A DNA stretch of 64,000 nt, taken from the NCBI GenBank assembly GCA_027924585.1, contig BSBM01000001.1, positions 53,622,501-53,686,500 on the forward strand, written 5' to 3'. This stretch comes from Larix kaempferi (Eukaryota > Streptophyta > Pinopsida > Pinales > Pinaceae). The stretch's first letter is position 1; each line of letters begins with the position of its first letter. The position numbers and the translations under genes are program-made. The notes beneath the pieces were generated by a model, which saw only the letters and a list, made by a program, of their open reading frames with translations, made no database searches and had not been told where the DNA came from. Positions 23,310 through 33,899 of the stretch are shown piece by piece.

Positions 23310-23450
23310 CAAATCCATCAACAAGGGAATACCATATCAAGATGTCATGCATTTGACATAATAATGATTTTTTAATGCCTTCAACCTTGATTTCCTCACC
23401 AATATCAGATGCCACAACGTTAAAAGCCATCACTATCACATGGGAACATA
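23310..23450 (-). pseudogene. Second fragment related to the one at 22530
   Basis: The minus strand encodes A-F-N-V-V-A-S-D-I-G-E-E-I, paralleling P-F-D-V-V-V-F-D-I-G-K-E-I in the neighbouring fragment, then ends at a TAG after about 45 codons. The nucleotide similarity (AATATCA..GCCACAACGT) supports common origin. It suggests a local duplication of a coding piece, now decayed. Confidence 0.35.
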
Positions 23451-23459
23451 TATATGATT

Positions 23460-24340
23460 ATGTGTGCGTTATCTTGGGTATGCTAGTAAATCCTTCTTGT
23501 AGTAAATTGATTGTGTACTATGGACCCTTTTCCATCTATTTCAGCATAGTTGTTTCATGAGCATGGGGCACTAAGCACAATTCTTAAGATTAGAAATAGA
23601 TCACAATGATTTATGAGTTCCCAACCCCAATATAACAGGTTGCACCACATCGAAGATGTTGATTTGTTTCTTGTCCCCAAGAAGATGGATAATTAATTAT
23701 CCCTGATGCGTTGACCATATTTTGGAATTGATCCTAAGAAAAATGCAGCTCAATATAAACATGAAGAGTTCGACCAAGTGAATATCTAAGGTACGACTTG
23801 GTTTTGTCTAGATCGTGTCATTCTAGCAACCAGCAAGGAGCACCTCAGAATATAGCGCACACATATCATAGTTGATAAATGTTTGAATCACCTTGCATGA
23901 TTATGCAATTATAAATAATAGCATTTGATAGCTTTATTAGGTTCACCCTCAATTATCAAAATAAATTTGACATAGTAACACTATTTTTTTATAATATAGC
24001 AGTAGCATACCATTTCTAAAGTCCGAATTCACTCCTCTACTTTCAATATGGGTAGAGATGGCACTGTAATAGTAGATTTATGCTCATAGTGACGCTAAGG
24101 GATGAGCCTAGTTATTTTGAGTGCCCATAGGTTTGGTTCATATACATGTTATTGTTCAAATATTCACCAATACCGAGAGGCGTGGTGAATCAGTATTGGG
24201 CACTTTTTACCATTTCAAATTTTAATATCAGATGTAAACATTAACCATTAATAATAGCATTCATCATCACATAAATCATACATAGTACACATTATATTTT
24301 ACATGGAAACCCAAATGGGAGAAAACCATAGAATGCTTTT
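23460..24340. other. Intergenic DNA, nothing recognised
   Basis: Unique-looking AT-rich sequence without a supported gene or repeat. Confidence 0.4.
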
Positions 24341-24369
24341 CGTAATAATATAAATACCACATTCAATTG

Positions 24370-24745
24370 ATTTACTAGCTCCAACTAGAATGAGGCTACA
24401 ACCCCCTAGTTTATCAACTCCAACTGAAAGGAGGCTAGAACCCCTTGTTTTTACCACAGGCTCCAACTTGTAGTCAGGACTCCAATCCTCAGTGAGCTCC
24501 AACTCACTAGATTTACCAGCACTATATGGAAGGAGGCTACAACCCCCTTGTCCTTGACTGGTCCTACCACCCTGATATGAATAAGACAATCAACATGTCA
24601 CTATAACTGCATATATCAACATGTCCTCGTATCATTGTCTCTGTCAACCTATACACGTATCAATGTCATTGTAAAATTGTATCATTGTCTCTATAAACTT
24701 GTACCTATATCACTGTCCCTGTCATTGTATCATTGTCTCTGTGTT
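24370..24745. repeat. Two degenerate short-period repeat patches
   Basis: 24370-24560 repeats CTCCAACT..AGGAGGCTACAACCCCCT-type units; the open minus frame across it is a by-product. 24610-24745 repeats GTATCATTGTCTCTGT-type units. Neither has a strict period. Confidence 0.6.
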
Positions 24746-25360
24746 AAACCCGTATCATGCCTCAAATCTGTCTTTCCAAGAATGTCCAAAAACAATCATC
24801 CATAGATTTCATTTGCATCTTCAAAATTTTACATCATAGACATTTCCAAACCCTAGGATATTCCAAGATAATCACCATGATCTATGCCAAGATCATCACC
24901 ATAATCACCATAACATATCTATGCAAAATCACGAAAAAAAAAGGCTTTAACACATACTCAATATCCATACCATTTTCAAGACAACAAGATGGACCCCATT
25001 CCATGAGAGGCATGACCATCACAAGAGAGACCGATGGATAAGAACCATACCTTTTCCAAGATGAACAAACAAGAAAGAAACCATTCACCAAAATAAACAC
25101 TAGATCACATCATCACATATCCCTTGCAACAAACTTTCCAATGAGCCAAGAAGTTTGTGATTCTAATATCGTATGAGAAAGTTATGCAAATTTTAAGATT
25201 ATAAAAAATCCTCCTCTTGTACCTTCACTTATCTATCCTTGTACCTTCTCTATTCCCTCTTGTACTTGCACCTTAGAGATGATGAAATTTGATGATTCAA
25301 ATAAAATGTTTTAATATCTTATTACACATGTGCAAAGTAACTTTTTAGGTCACTTTATAG

Positions 25361-25490
25361 TTAGGTCGGCCCTAAAACTTATTATTGATTTTGTCTTCCA
25401 CATTTTAGGTTAGGTCGGCCCTAACTTACTATTAATTTTGTCTTCCACATTTTAGGTTAGGTCGTCCCTAACTTACTATTAATTTTGACT
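25361..25490. repeat. About 48-bp tandem repeat, 2.7 copies
   Basis: TTAGGTCGGCCCTAA followed by CTTACTATTAATTTTG and TCTTCCACATTTTAGG starts at 25361, 25410 and 25457. It lies just before the long palindrome array. Confidence 0.88.
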
Positions 25491-25560
25491 TCCGGGTGAT
25501 TCCACGAAGGTGGTTCACCATTTTTGGCGGATGGAAGCTAAAAAAATTGTTTTTCGAACC

Positions 25561-25886
25561 CTCGATCGAGGTATTTTCAAGCCCTCGATAGAGGTTTTAA
25601 AAGCTCGATCGAGGGTTTTAAAAGCTTGATCAAGGGTTTTAAAATACCTCGATGGAGGGTTTTAAAACCCTCGATCGAGCCTTTGAAAATACCTCGATCG
25701 AGCGTTTTAAAACCCTCGATCGAGCTTTTGAAAAGCTCGCAAAAGCTCGATCGAGCTTTTGAAAAACACAAAAAGGCTCATTTTAGGCCCTCGATCGAGG
25801 GTTTTAAAATACCTCGATTGAGGTATTGTTAAACCCTCGATCGAGGTGTTGTTAAACCCTTGATCGAGGTATTTAGCTCGATCAAG
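25561..25886. repeat. Array of fourteen CTCGATCGAG palindromes (copy 2)
   Basis: Palindromic 10-mers, eight perfect and six with one or two changes, start at 25561, 25584, 25604, 25625, 25648, 25670, 25693, 25715, 25746, 25790, 25813, 25836, 25859 and 25877. Most spacings are 20-23 bp; linkers are mostly GGTTTTAAAA or TTTTGAAAA. Several variants remain palindromic through paired changes (CTTGATCAAG at 25625). Confidence 0.93.
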
Positions 25887-26718
25887 GGCTTAAAAAACAG
25901 GCCGAGAGCCCTTTTCACTGCAGAATGAAAGTTTTGTCTGCCTTCCATAGAGTTAAACCATGTCATTAAATGCTCATTAATGAGGGAACTTGATACCATT
26001 GGATTCATCAACGAATCCTCTATCCAGATATATAAAATTTACGAATTTTTATCTTCATATGTCTATTGTTTTTAAATTTCTACTAAAACTTGCCCTAAAA
26101 AACCATGCCGACAACTTCGATTGAGCTCAAAGATAAATCCACAACATTCGAAATACACATCCAAAAAATTTGAAAAAATACACAAGCCCCAGATAAACGT
26201 GTCGTCTTTAAAAGGGTATTTTTAGTTTTGCAAATTATGTAAAAAATCAAAAGATTTCGTGCACGCACACACATGTGTGCAAAATGCGACTTAAATATTC
26301 AGTGGTAAGTTTCAAAAAATAATAATAAATACAATTTTTCTTGAAAAATTAAAAGAAAAATATGTAAGCCCCAATGCACTCTGTCTAGATCATGTTCACA
26401 TATTTCATTTTTTAAAATTATTACTTTAACATTAATTTATTGTGCACGCACACAAACTACTTGTTAATTGCTCTTCAAATTTTTAAGTACACACGTTTCA
26501 TTAAATGAAAATTCGACACGATATATGGCATTGGTATATTTCGAAAAAAATATCATTGGAAAGCCAACATAATTATCTACATTTCGTTTTTCAACCGCAT
26601 GTCAAAATTCATGTGGCAAGTATGAGTTTCGAGGGCTTCAATTTAATACATGGGTACAATTTCTATTTTTCACCGTCATATTTGGCCAAAAAGAGTTACC
26701 CATATTCATGGAATCACC
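25561..26718 (+). repeat. Dispersed repeat, copy 2 (partner at 12822-13735)
   Basis: Same body as copy 1 with small substitutions and a short insertion near 26366-26385. It carries the expanded palindrome array. Both copies are in the same orientation. Confidence 0.85.
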
Positions 26719-26910
26719 CTTCCACATTTTAGGGGCTTCTTTAAATGGGTCAATGACCACTTCATGGCTTCATCGGGGGCTTCAATGGGTATTATTCACA
26801 ACATCATGATTATGTGGACACATCATCATTACTTTAGGGGCTTCTTTTCACTTCACATTGTCATGTGGACACATCATCATCTCTTTAGGGGTTTTCCCCA
26901 TATGTGAACA
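26719..26910. repeat. Short tandem repeat, period about 51 bp
   Basis: ATGTGGACACATCATCAT followed by CTTTAGGGGCTTC occurs at 26812 and 26863, with partial upstream units carrying TTTAGGGGCTTC. Confidence 0.6.
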
Positions 26911-27357
26911 ACCCAAAGTGTCTTCTCGTGAGGGCCATGCTTAAAGATATGCCATAAGGGTATTGCTTTGGAGTTATATACACTAGGAATTTGACATCGA
27001 TGACAACCTTATTCAACAATTACTGTGTTACTTCTTTTTTTTTCTAATCGCTTTTGGATATCTGATATTTTCCAATGCACTCTTTTGTTTTCACAAGGTC
27101 AAGGAAATGCTCTATCAGTTCTAATGATAACAGATCCCAAAGCCAAAAATGATTGGATCTAAAAGGAAGAGGTCCATATCATACTGCAAGCAATCATAAC
27201 AACGCATTCATAAATCCAAGTTTGAAATCCATGACAATTAATCCACCATCCATAATTAATAGTGGGATACTATAAATCAACGACAATCTAATTGAAATGG
27301 TTATTTATGCATTTCACGGTTGAAACTGCTTAGTAGATCACTGTTAACAGTCCCTCA

Positions 27358-27362
27358 CATAA
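27358..27362. repeat. TSD of solo LTR, left
   Basis: CATAA, identical to 28936-28940. Confidence 0.75.
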
Positions 27363-27693
27363 TGTAATACCCCCACAATATTTTTAATTGTTTCTGAATT
27401 ATTAAATTTTGACAATTATTCATTTATGTAAGAGTCATTTGAAACTCAAAAACTGAAGTGACACTTTGCACAACAAAACTATTTTTTTATATTTAATAAA
27501 TAGAAGGGAACTTGGAGAGTTCATCTAAATGAGGGGACACCACCATGGCACACGAGAACATGTGTAAGCAAGCTAGAAATATCTAAACCAATCAAATTCA
27601 ATCCGAAACTTAACAACCAGACAAGATCCTAAATCATAGGGATTTAAGGATTGATTGGAAATTTGATTGGGATGGCATAATACCTGGGAAAAA

Positions 27694-27702
27694 CTATAAA
27701 TA
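27694..27702 (+). promoter_or_regulatory. TATA box of the solo LTR
   Basis: CTATAAATA followed about 30 bp downstream by GC-richer sequence resembling a transcribed R/U5 region. It could drive read-through transcripts. Confidence 0.5.
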
Positions 27703-28469
27703 AGAGTGCACTAAGATAGCATGGGACGCCATGTTTTGCATAGAGGAACATGTTGTGTGTTCTCTATTTTCATAAGTCCATCTGTTTGTTACGGACTCTG
27801 GAAGAGAGTGCCGCAGGGAAGCATTAGCTTTCGTTATATTGTATGGTGGTGATCCAGCTTAAGGATGGAGCTGGGAAAACAATGAATTTCCCTCTTCTAT
27901 GATCGGCAGGAGCTGACTCTCCAACTTGTCCTTCACATTGTTTTGTTTCAAGTAAGCATGATGTTATATGCTAAAAAATATGAATGTAAATGTTTCCCTT
28001 CGGATTGTTTTCTGATTATTATTTTAGTTATGTAGTGAGCCATTGCGGCAATTTATTTAAGTTTTACATATCTATGTGGAAAGTATCGTAAGGAAAAAGA
28101 AGGTTGTGCTGTCATTTCATTCATGTTATATACGAACAAATATTGAACTAGTTTTGTATTCCTTACGACTGTAGTAGGATGATATGACCGTGTTCAAGAA
28201 CCATTATTCCTTATGGCGGACCAAAAACAATATTAATTCCTCAATCTTTATTCTTTACGTGCTCCAAATCGACCTCCTAATCAAGAGAAAGTTGACTGCC
28301 ATCGAAACACCACCTTTGGCTATGAGAACGAATAAGTAATTAAATGACACTTAGAAAATGTGTTGGTCATAAGAATATCCCAAATCGACTTACTAATCAA
28401 GAGAGAATTGACTACCATTGAAACACCAGATTATAAGAATGAATTTAATGATACTTAGAAAAAAAAATG

Positions 28470-28620
28470 CATTTGACATGTTTAAAGAATTAATCCAGGG
28501 ATAGAGGCTTTTATATATATATGATGCATTTGACATGTTAAAGAATTAATCCAGGGATAGAGGCTTTTATATATATATATGATGGAGTGTATATATATAT
28601 ATATGATGGAGTGTATATAG
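28470..28620. repeat. Tandem duplication with AT microsatellite
   Basis: ATGCATTTGACATGTT..AAAGAATTAATCCAGGG..AGAGGCTTTTATATATAT occurs twice, followed by two GATGGAGTGTATATAT units. Confidence 0.85.
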
Positions 28621-28935
28621 TAAGGTATATAAGTATATGAGCTATGAATTAAGAAAAATGATGATGGGATAATAAATATATATGAGTATATAATTTCCAT
28701 GTTTACATGGATAGGCTCCATTCCTTTATTTACGAATGGTTTTGTTTTAAAAAAAAAAATCCAAGACTCTAACTAGATTAGAGTATAACGTGGACCATGA
28801 TGTCTAAGATATTCACCTTAGAAATTGATATATATTTTAGTAATTTAAATCTAAGGAAGTGGTGCAAAATTAATATGTATAAGATTTTATTTTTTTAATT
28901 TTCATATTTATGGTAATTATATTTGGGTTGTGACA

Positions 28936-28940
28936 CATAA
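28936..28940. repeat. TSD of solo LTR, right
   Basis: CATAA, identical to 27358-27362. Confidence 0.75.
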
Positions 28941-29735
28941 CATCTTATTTTCCAAGTATTTACATTGTCTATGTTTTCTATCTATTTATATGTTCTCTAA
29001 GCTAATCTCTTTGCTTTTTCTTTTCACATAATAAATTCTTGTTATGGTTAACTATTTCTTTGAATTGTTCAAGTTTTATCTTAACAAAGAGCTATTATGG
29101 TTAACAAAATCTTTTCAGTAAAACTAAAGCATATTCATGAGAAGATGAAGGCATTTTACAATATACTATAATGCAATTCATTGAGGAATGGATGCTAGTC
29201 AAGGTGGGTCCATCAAATAAATTCAAGCAATGACCTAACTTGGCTCACCAATCGTATCTCTCCCATTTCGAGAGGCATAGCCCATAATTCCATTCCTTGT
29301 TTGAATTTACCCAGCATACCAACCAATATCCCTAAGCATAATACATATTGGTTTACACTCCCAAACAACCCATATTTTAGCCCATCTACCCCCCATGTCT
29401 TTTTTAACTAGGTGGACAATCTCCTTGTATGCTCGGATCAGTATTGCTAGCCATTGATTAATCCACGGTATAAACAACATCTATACTACTAAATTTGTTT
29501 TCCATGATTTTATTATATCATGTGCATTTATCGTTTAACAAGTTAACTACTCAACATTTAATATTTAGCACATTATTAGCATTTAGCAAAAAGGCATAAC
29601 TTGCCACATTTAGCATGCTTAATACTTTCTTTATCCATTACCTAGATGGTATTTTCTAATATGTGGCCCTTATGTGGATCTCAACTCATTTCTTTATTAC
29701 AGTTCTTTCTTGTTCTCATACAGGTTGTTGTAGTC
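28941..29735. other. Intergenic DNA; possible 5' region of the pogo element
   Basis: No gene is seen. A pyrimidine-rich stretch ending CATACAG just before 29725 could be a 3' splice site of a lost upstream exon of the transposase gene. Confidence 0.35.
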
Positions 29736-31274
29736 ATGGCCAGAGGGAATTATGTTGCTCGAACAAGGAGGACACGAAGGTGATTGACTAGTGGTGCACA
29801 TCTACAACATAGTTCAACATATGAGGAGATACATGAGACTATTGATGGCTAGAATGAAAATGAAAATGATGAAAACAAAAGTGTGGCATGGGATTATGGT
29901 GTTGCTCCACATGCACCTACAATGCACACATCTAGTTCAAGCAAGAATATCAATGCTATTAGAGGTTGGGAAAATGAGGACATTTTGAAGGAAATTGAAT
30001 TTGTCAAATTCAACGGGTATTCTATGAGAGTGGCTGCAAAAAGGCATGGGATTACACCAGCATCATTGCGTTATTGGATAAATGGTCTCACTCAATATAC
30101 CAAGAGGAAAGGGACTCTTACAATGTTAACTTAACATGAGGAGGAAGAAGTGGTTAGTTGGTGTAAGCAGATGGTTGATATGGAACACGGGATGGAGTTA
30201 ATACAATTGAAGTTGAATGTTGAGAAAATATTCCAATGAATGATAAATCCATTCAAAAATGGATATCCTAGGAAATCATGGTGGGAAGGGTTCAAGAAAA
30301 GACATCCAGAACTTGTTTTACGAATGGTAGAAAGCATGGATAGAGACAGAGCTTTGAATTTGCGCCCTACAATTGTGTCAAAGTTCTATGACATTCTGTC
30401 CAATAGATATCAGAAACATTCATATAGTCTAGATCATATATGGAACTGTGATGAACTGGTTTACAAGTAGGAAGGAATTGTGGCATGTGGGTAATCACTA
30501 GGAGAGGGAGCAAGAATGTGCCAAAAATTATGCCTAAGAGTAGGGAGTGGATAACTATTATGTGTTGTGTAAATGAAATTGGTGCATCAATCCCCGGGTT
30601 TTATTTGTTCAAGGGAAAGTCTCAGCTGAAAAAACTATATCAAGAACCATGAGGTGGGAGCATGCATGACCACACATCCCAAAATGGATGACGAAAGAAT
30701 TGTTTATGAATTGAATGTGCCACTTTGTTGAATCTATACTTGGTGGTGTATCACATGAAAATAAACCTTGTTGATTTTCTATGGTCATGGGAGCCACATA
30801 GCTCTACAAACCGTTGAAGCAACAAACACGATGGACATGACTTACTGACTTTTCCTACACATACCACCCAAAGGTTGCATCCCCTTGATGTGAGTGTGTT
30901 TGGGCCTTTTAAAAAATATTTCAAGTTTGAGAGAGAAACACAAATGGAAAAGAACCATGGGGTAGAGGTAAAAAGGTTTGAATTAGTTGAACTTGCCAAT
31001 AATGCATTTAAAATGGATCTTACTCTCTCAAATATCAATGTTGGATTTTGATGGACTAGAATCTAGCCACTAGATTGTGATGCTCTTCTCCATGATATGA
31101 CTTGTAGCCAAGCCTTTGAGATACATGGACATGAATATGTAGATGTTGCATATAACATGGTATCCCTCTCTCAAGGACACTACCAACCACTGGGTGATAG
31201 TGATGAACATGTTAGTGCTACTCATTATGACAATGAAGCAACTCGAGAGGGCATGGAAGTTGTTCAATCACATG

Positions 31275-31279
31275 AAACA
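31275..31279. repeat. TSD of nested solo LTR, left
   Basis: AAACA, identical to 32525-32529. Confidence 0.85.
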
Positions 31280-32524
31280 TGTAATACCCTGGTTTTGACC
31301 CCATAATGTAATTTTGTAAATATTGATGGAAAAGATAGAATCCAGAAACAAATGGTCTGGGATGACCAAGCTATTGCAAATATGTACATTTTCAATATTA
31401 ATATTAAATCTCTAATGGTTGCGGAGGAATAAGGACGAAGAAGAGATGGGGGGATATGATTCCACAATTGGGGAAGTGATAGTGGGCTAAGGGAAATGAA
31501 CCTAGTGGAATTTAGCGTATATTCTTATCCTTAGCAAATTAATCCAAAGTTCCTAAACCATGATTAAGAGTCATGATTTAATTAAAGCATTATTTAATTA
31601 TCTTAATAAGGGATTAAGAGGGGGAAAAGTGGTTCCATTTGGAGTGGCCACATGGAAATCTAAAATATGCTTATAAAAGTGAGAATTCAAGCTTGGGTGG
31701 GGGTTCGTTCCTTCATGCATTCGAATTATTCATTTCTCCTCATACTTACCATCACCTTGGAATACCAGATTTTGGTATCTATGAGTGAGGACCCGAGATT
31801 CCATAGGTGAATTCGAACCATTCATGGAATTGACCCTAGACTAGTGCATGAGAGGAACTTGGACTCCAAATTTTTCCCTGGGGTCCCAATTCAGATAATT
31901 CCTGTCCAACATGTGCTACAACGCTAGAAGGGAATTGGAGGATTCCCGAGGAACTATTAAAGCTTAGCAAAGGGGACTTGTTCCTGACATTGTACAGGTT
32001 GATGGAGAAGCATAATTATGGATTCAAACAATTGTGGAGGGGGTTTCTGCACCAATGGGTTGCATGAGATATTGATTTATGTAGAGTGGTATTCGGGAGA
32101 TATTTTCCCTTGTGGATTGATAGCTCCAACTCAGGGGTTTCGTATCAAATAAATATATGGCTTGACAAATCCTATGGTCGATAGGAACATCCTTCACCTA
32201 CAGCTAGTTGGAGAATACTTGATTAAAAAGATACGTCTCTAACTGTGTATGAATGCCATGGTTTAATATGTGTTTTCATAATGTTCAATTTACTATCTAT
32301 GATTGTTTATGTGAACGGATTGCTTGGCATGTACGAATGGTTTCATGTTAGAAATTGCCTACAGTTATTAATAATTGCATATGAGGGCAATCATATGTTT
32401 GTATTTTGCTATTAAATTGAATGAGTTTATCTAAAACGAATTTGGACATAAGTGGTGAATTCAAATACGTAATTTGAATACCCTGTGGTCACCAACGTTG
32501 AAAGAGGCAACTGGGTATGCTACA
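31280..32524 (+). mobile_element. Solo LTR, 1245 bp, nested in the transposase pseudogene
   Basis: Starts TGTAATACCCTGG and ends GGGTATGCTACA. Perfect AAACA duplications flank it, and the transposase reading frame continues directly across the junction when it is taken out, which fixes both borders independently. A TATA box TATAAAAG lies at 31672-31679. The start TGTAATACCCTGGTTTTGACCCC is close to the orphan LTR end at 62250 (minus strand). Confidence 0.9.
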
Positions 32525-32529
32525 AAACA
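32525..32529. repeat. TSD of nested solo LTR, right
   Basis: AAACA, identical to 31275-31279. Confidence 0.85.
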
Positions 32530-33616
32530 TGTACAAATTTTGCAAATCAAGTTCATAATGACATTGTTTAAATGAATGTGGTTGAAGGTTTCCAAGCATT
32601 GTGAATCATTGAATAGTAGTTGACATTGCCAAGCCAGGTGGATCATCTCGAATAGTTAGTGGAAGCCATGATGAATATGAACAAACATATTTTACTAACA
32701 CGAACGAAGAAATCCTAACATGCCTTCGTAGCCAACATTATTCAGCAATGAAGTTGTCCATTATTATGTGGAGGTTGGGGTTTAGAAGAATACGATGTAG
32801 GTAGTGAAGAACCAGTTTTAGTAGACCATGTAGATGGATCACAACTCCCAATTGATCCTCATAGTCAACAAAGTACCACGCCACTCAAGTCATTCCTAAT
32901 GCTTCCAATGGAGCGAGTGGAAGAACAATCAATGAAAGGATCATCATATGTTCTTGCTTAAGCAGGATTTCACAGTTATTGACTTCAAATGAGTACATTT
33001 CACTATTGGCTAAGGCATAAAAAAAATAAAAAGGAGATGCAAGAACTGAGAGAAAAGAATAAGGATCTTTCAAATGAAAGGAGGGGTGTAAGGATTGTTC
33101 AATACGAACAATGAAGGCTTGCAAGGATTCAAAGAGAGAAAGAAAGGTAATAAAAAGAGAACCATAAAATATTGGTCAAGAAGGAAAAAGAACAAAGAAG
33201 GGAATATAAGAGACTTCAAGAAGAGCAAAGTAGGAGGAAGGAGAAGATGGTGTCCAACTTATTCAATCAAATTGAAGAGAAGCCCACAATATTTTTCAAG
33301 ACCTTATAAACATCCAGATCCCCCAATATCATCCAGTTGGTCCTATGCCCCACTTTGTTCCTACTAGTGCAAGGGCCAATCTGATGTATGCTTTTCTAAC
33401 TCCAATTAATCCAGGGATGTTGGGGACAAGCAAGAACTATTCATTTTCAATTCCTCCTTGGTTGCAAGAAGCAAACTGGCCTCATGCAAACGCAGGAAAC
33501 TCAACCCATTCAAATCAAGCAAATGTAGGAAGCTCAACCTAGTTGGTTAAAGCAAATGCAAGGAACCCTACAAGATTGGGCAATGAAGATATTCAACCTA
33601 ATCATGCATGAAATTG

Positions 33617-33895
33617 TTTTATGCTTATTCTTAACCACATCCAATGTAGATTTTGTTAAATCAACATTTTTTTGTTGTATTCAGTCCCAAGCCATAAGGG
33701 ATTTCACACCTACTAAATCCTAGATCCTAGTCTTCTTTGGAACTCGAGGCATCCGTTTTATGCTTATGCTTAACCACATCTTATGTGGATTTAGTTACAT
33801 TGTCAATTTTTTGTTGTATTTAGTCCCAACCCATAAGGGAGTTGGTACCTACTATATCATAGATCCTAGTCTTGTTTGGAACTTGAGGCATTGTT
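33617..33895. repeat. Tandem duplication, period 139 bp
   Basis: TTTTATGCTTATTCTTAACC at 33617 recurs with few changes at 33756, followed in both by TTTGTTGTATT.AGTCCCAA.CCATAAGGGA and TAGATCCTAGTCTT. It follows the transposase pseudogene directly. Confidence 0.9.
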
Positions 33896-33899
33896 TTCA

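Larger units (their letters stand above)
27363..28935 (+). mobile_element. Solo LTR, 1573 bp
   Basis: Starts TGTAATACCCCC and ends GGGTTGTGACA (TG..CA). It is flanked by a perfect 5-bp duplication CATAA and has no internal region or primer site attached. A TATA box CTATAAATA lies at 27694-27702. It contains a 78-bp tandem duplication around 28466-28620 with (AT)n runs. It probably arose from a full element by LTR-LTR recombination (established mechanism). Confidence 0.8.
29736..33542 (+). pseudogene. pogo/Tigger-type (Tc1/mariner superfamily) transposase pseudogene
   Basis: From an ATG at 29736 the protein shows, in order: an acidic N-terminus; a psq-like helix-turn-helix near 29965-30080 (G-Y-S-M-R-V-A-A-K-R-H-G-I-T, S-L-R-Y-W-I); a CENP-B-type second helix-turn-helix ending K-S-W-W-E-G-F-K-K-R-H-P near 30270-30305; and a DDE_1 domain with I-W-N-C-D-E near 30438-30455. 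The later G-H-G-S-H motif near 30785 has Tyr where the second catalytic Asp is expected. P-L-D-V-S-V-F-G-P-F-K-K follows near 30880-30915. Stops at 29781-29783 (TGA), 29850-29852 (TAG), 30132-30134 and many later, plus a frame change near 30820, show it is dead. A solo LTR splits it at 31280-32524; the frame resumes just after. A basic C-terminal coiled-coil-like tail (33000-33260) and a 66-codon final stretch (33345-33542) end it. Confidence 0.85.

Noticed and set aside
24299-24589. 96-aa minus frame with repeated G-G-C-S-L
   Set aside because: It lies over a degenerate short repeat of CTCCAACT/GGCTACAACCCC units, which explains the peptide pattern.
12822-25886. Regularly spaced repeats as a CRISPR-like array
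   Set aside because: Units are 10-bp palindromes with near-identical AT-rich linkers, not repeats with unique spacers, and the DNA is a plant nuclear genome.
28482-28721. 79-aa Tyr/Ile-rich minus frame
   Set aside because: It comes from an AT microsatellite and a tandem duplication inside the solo LTR.
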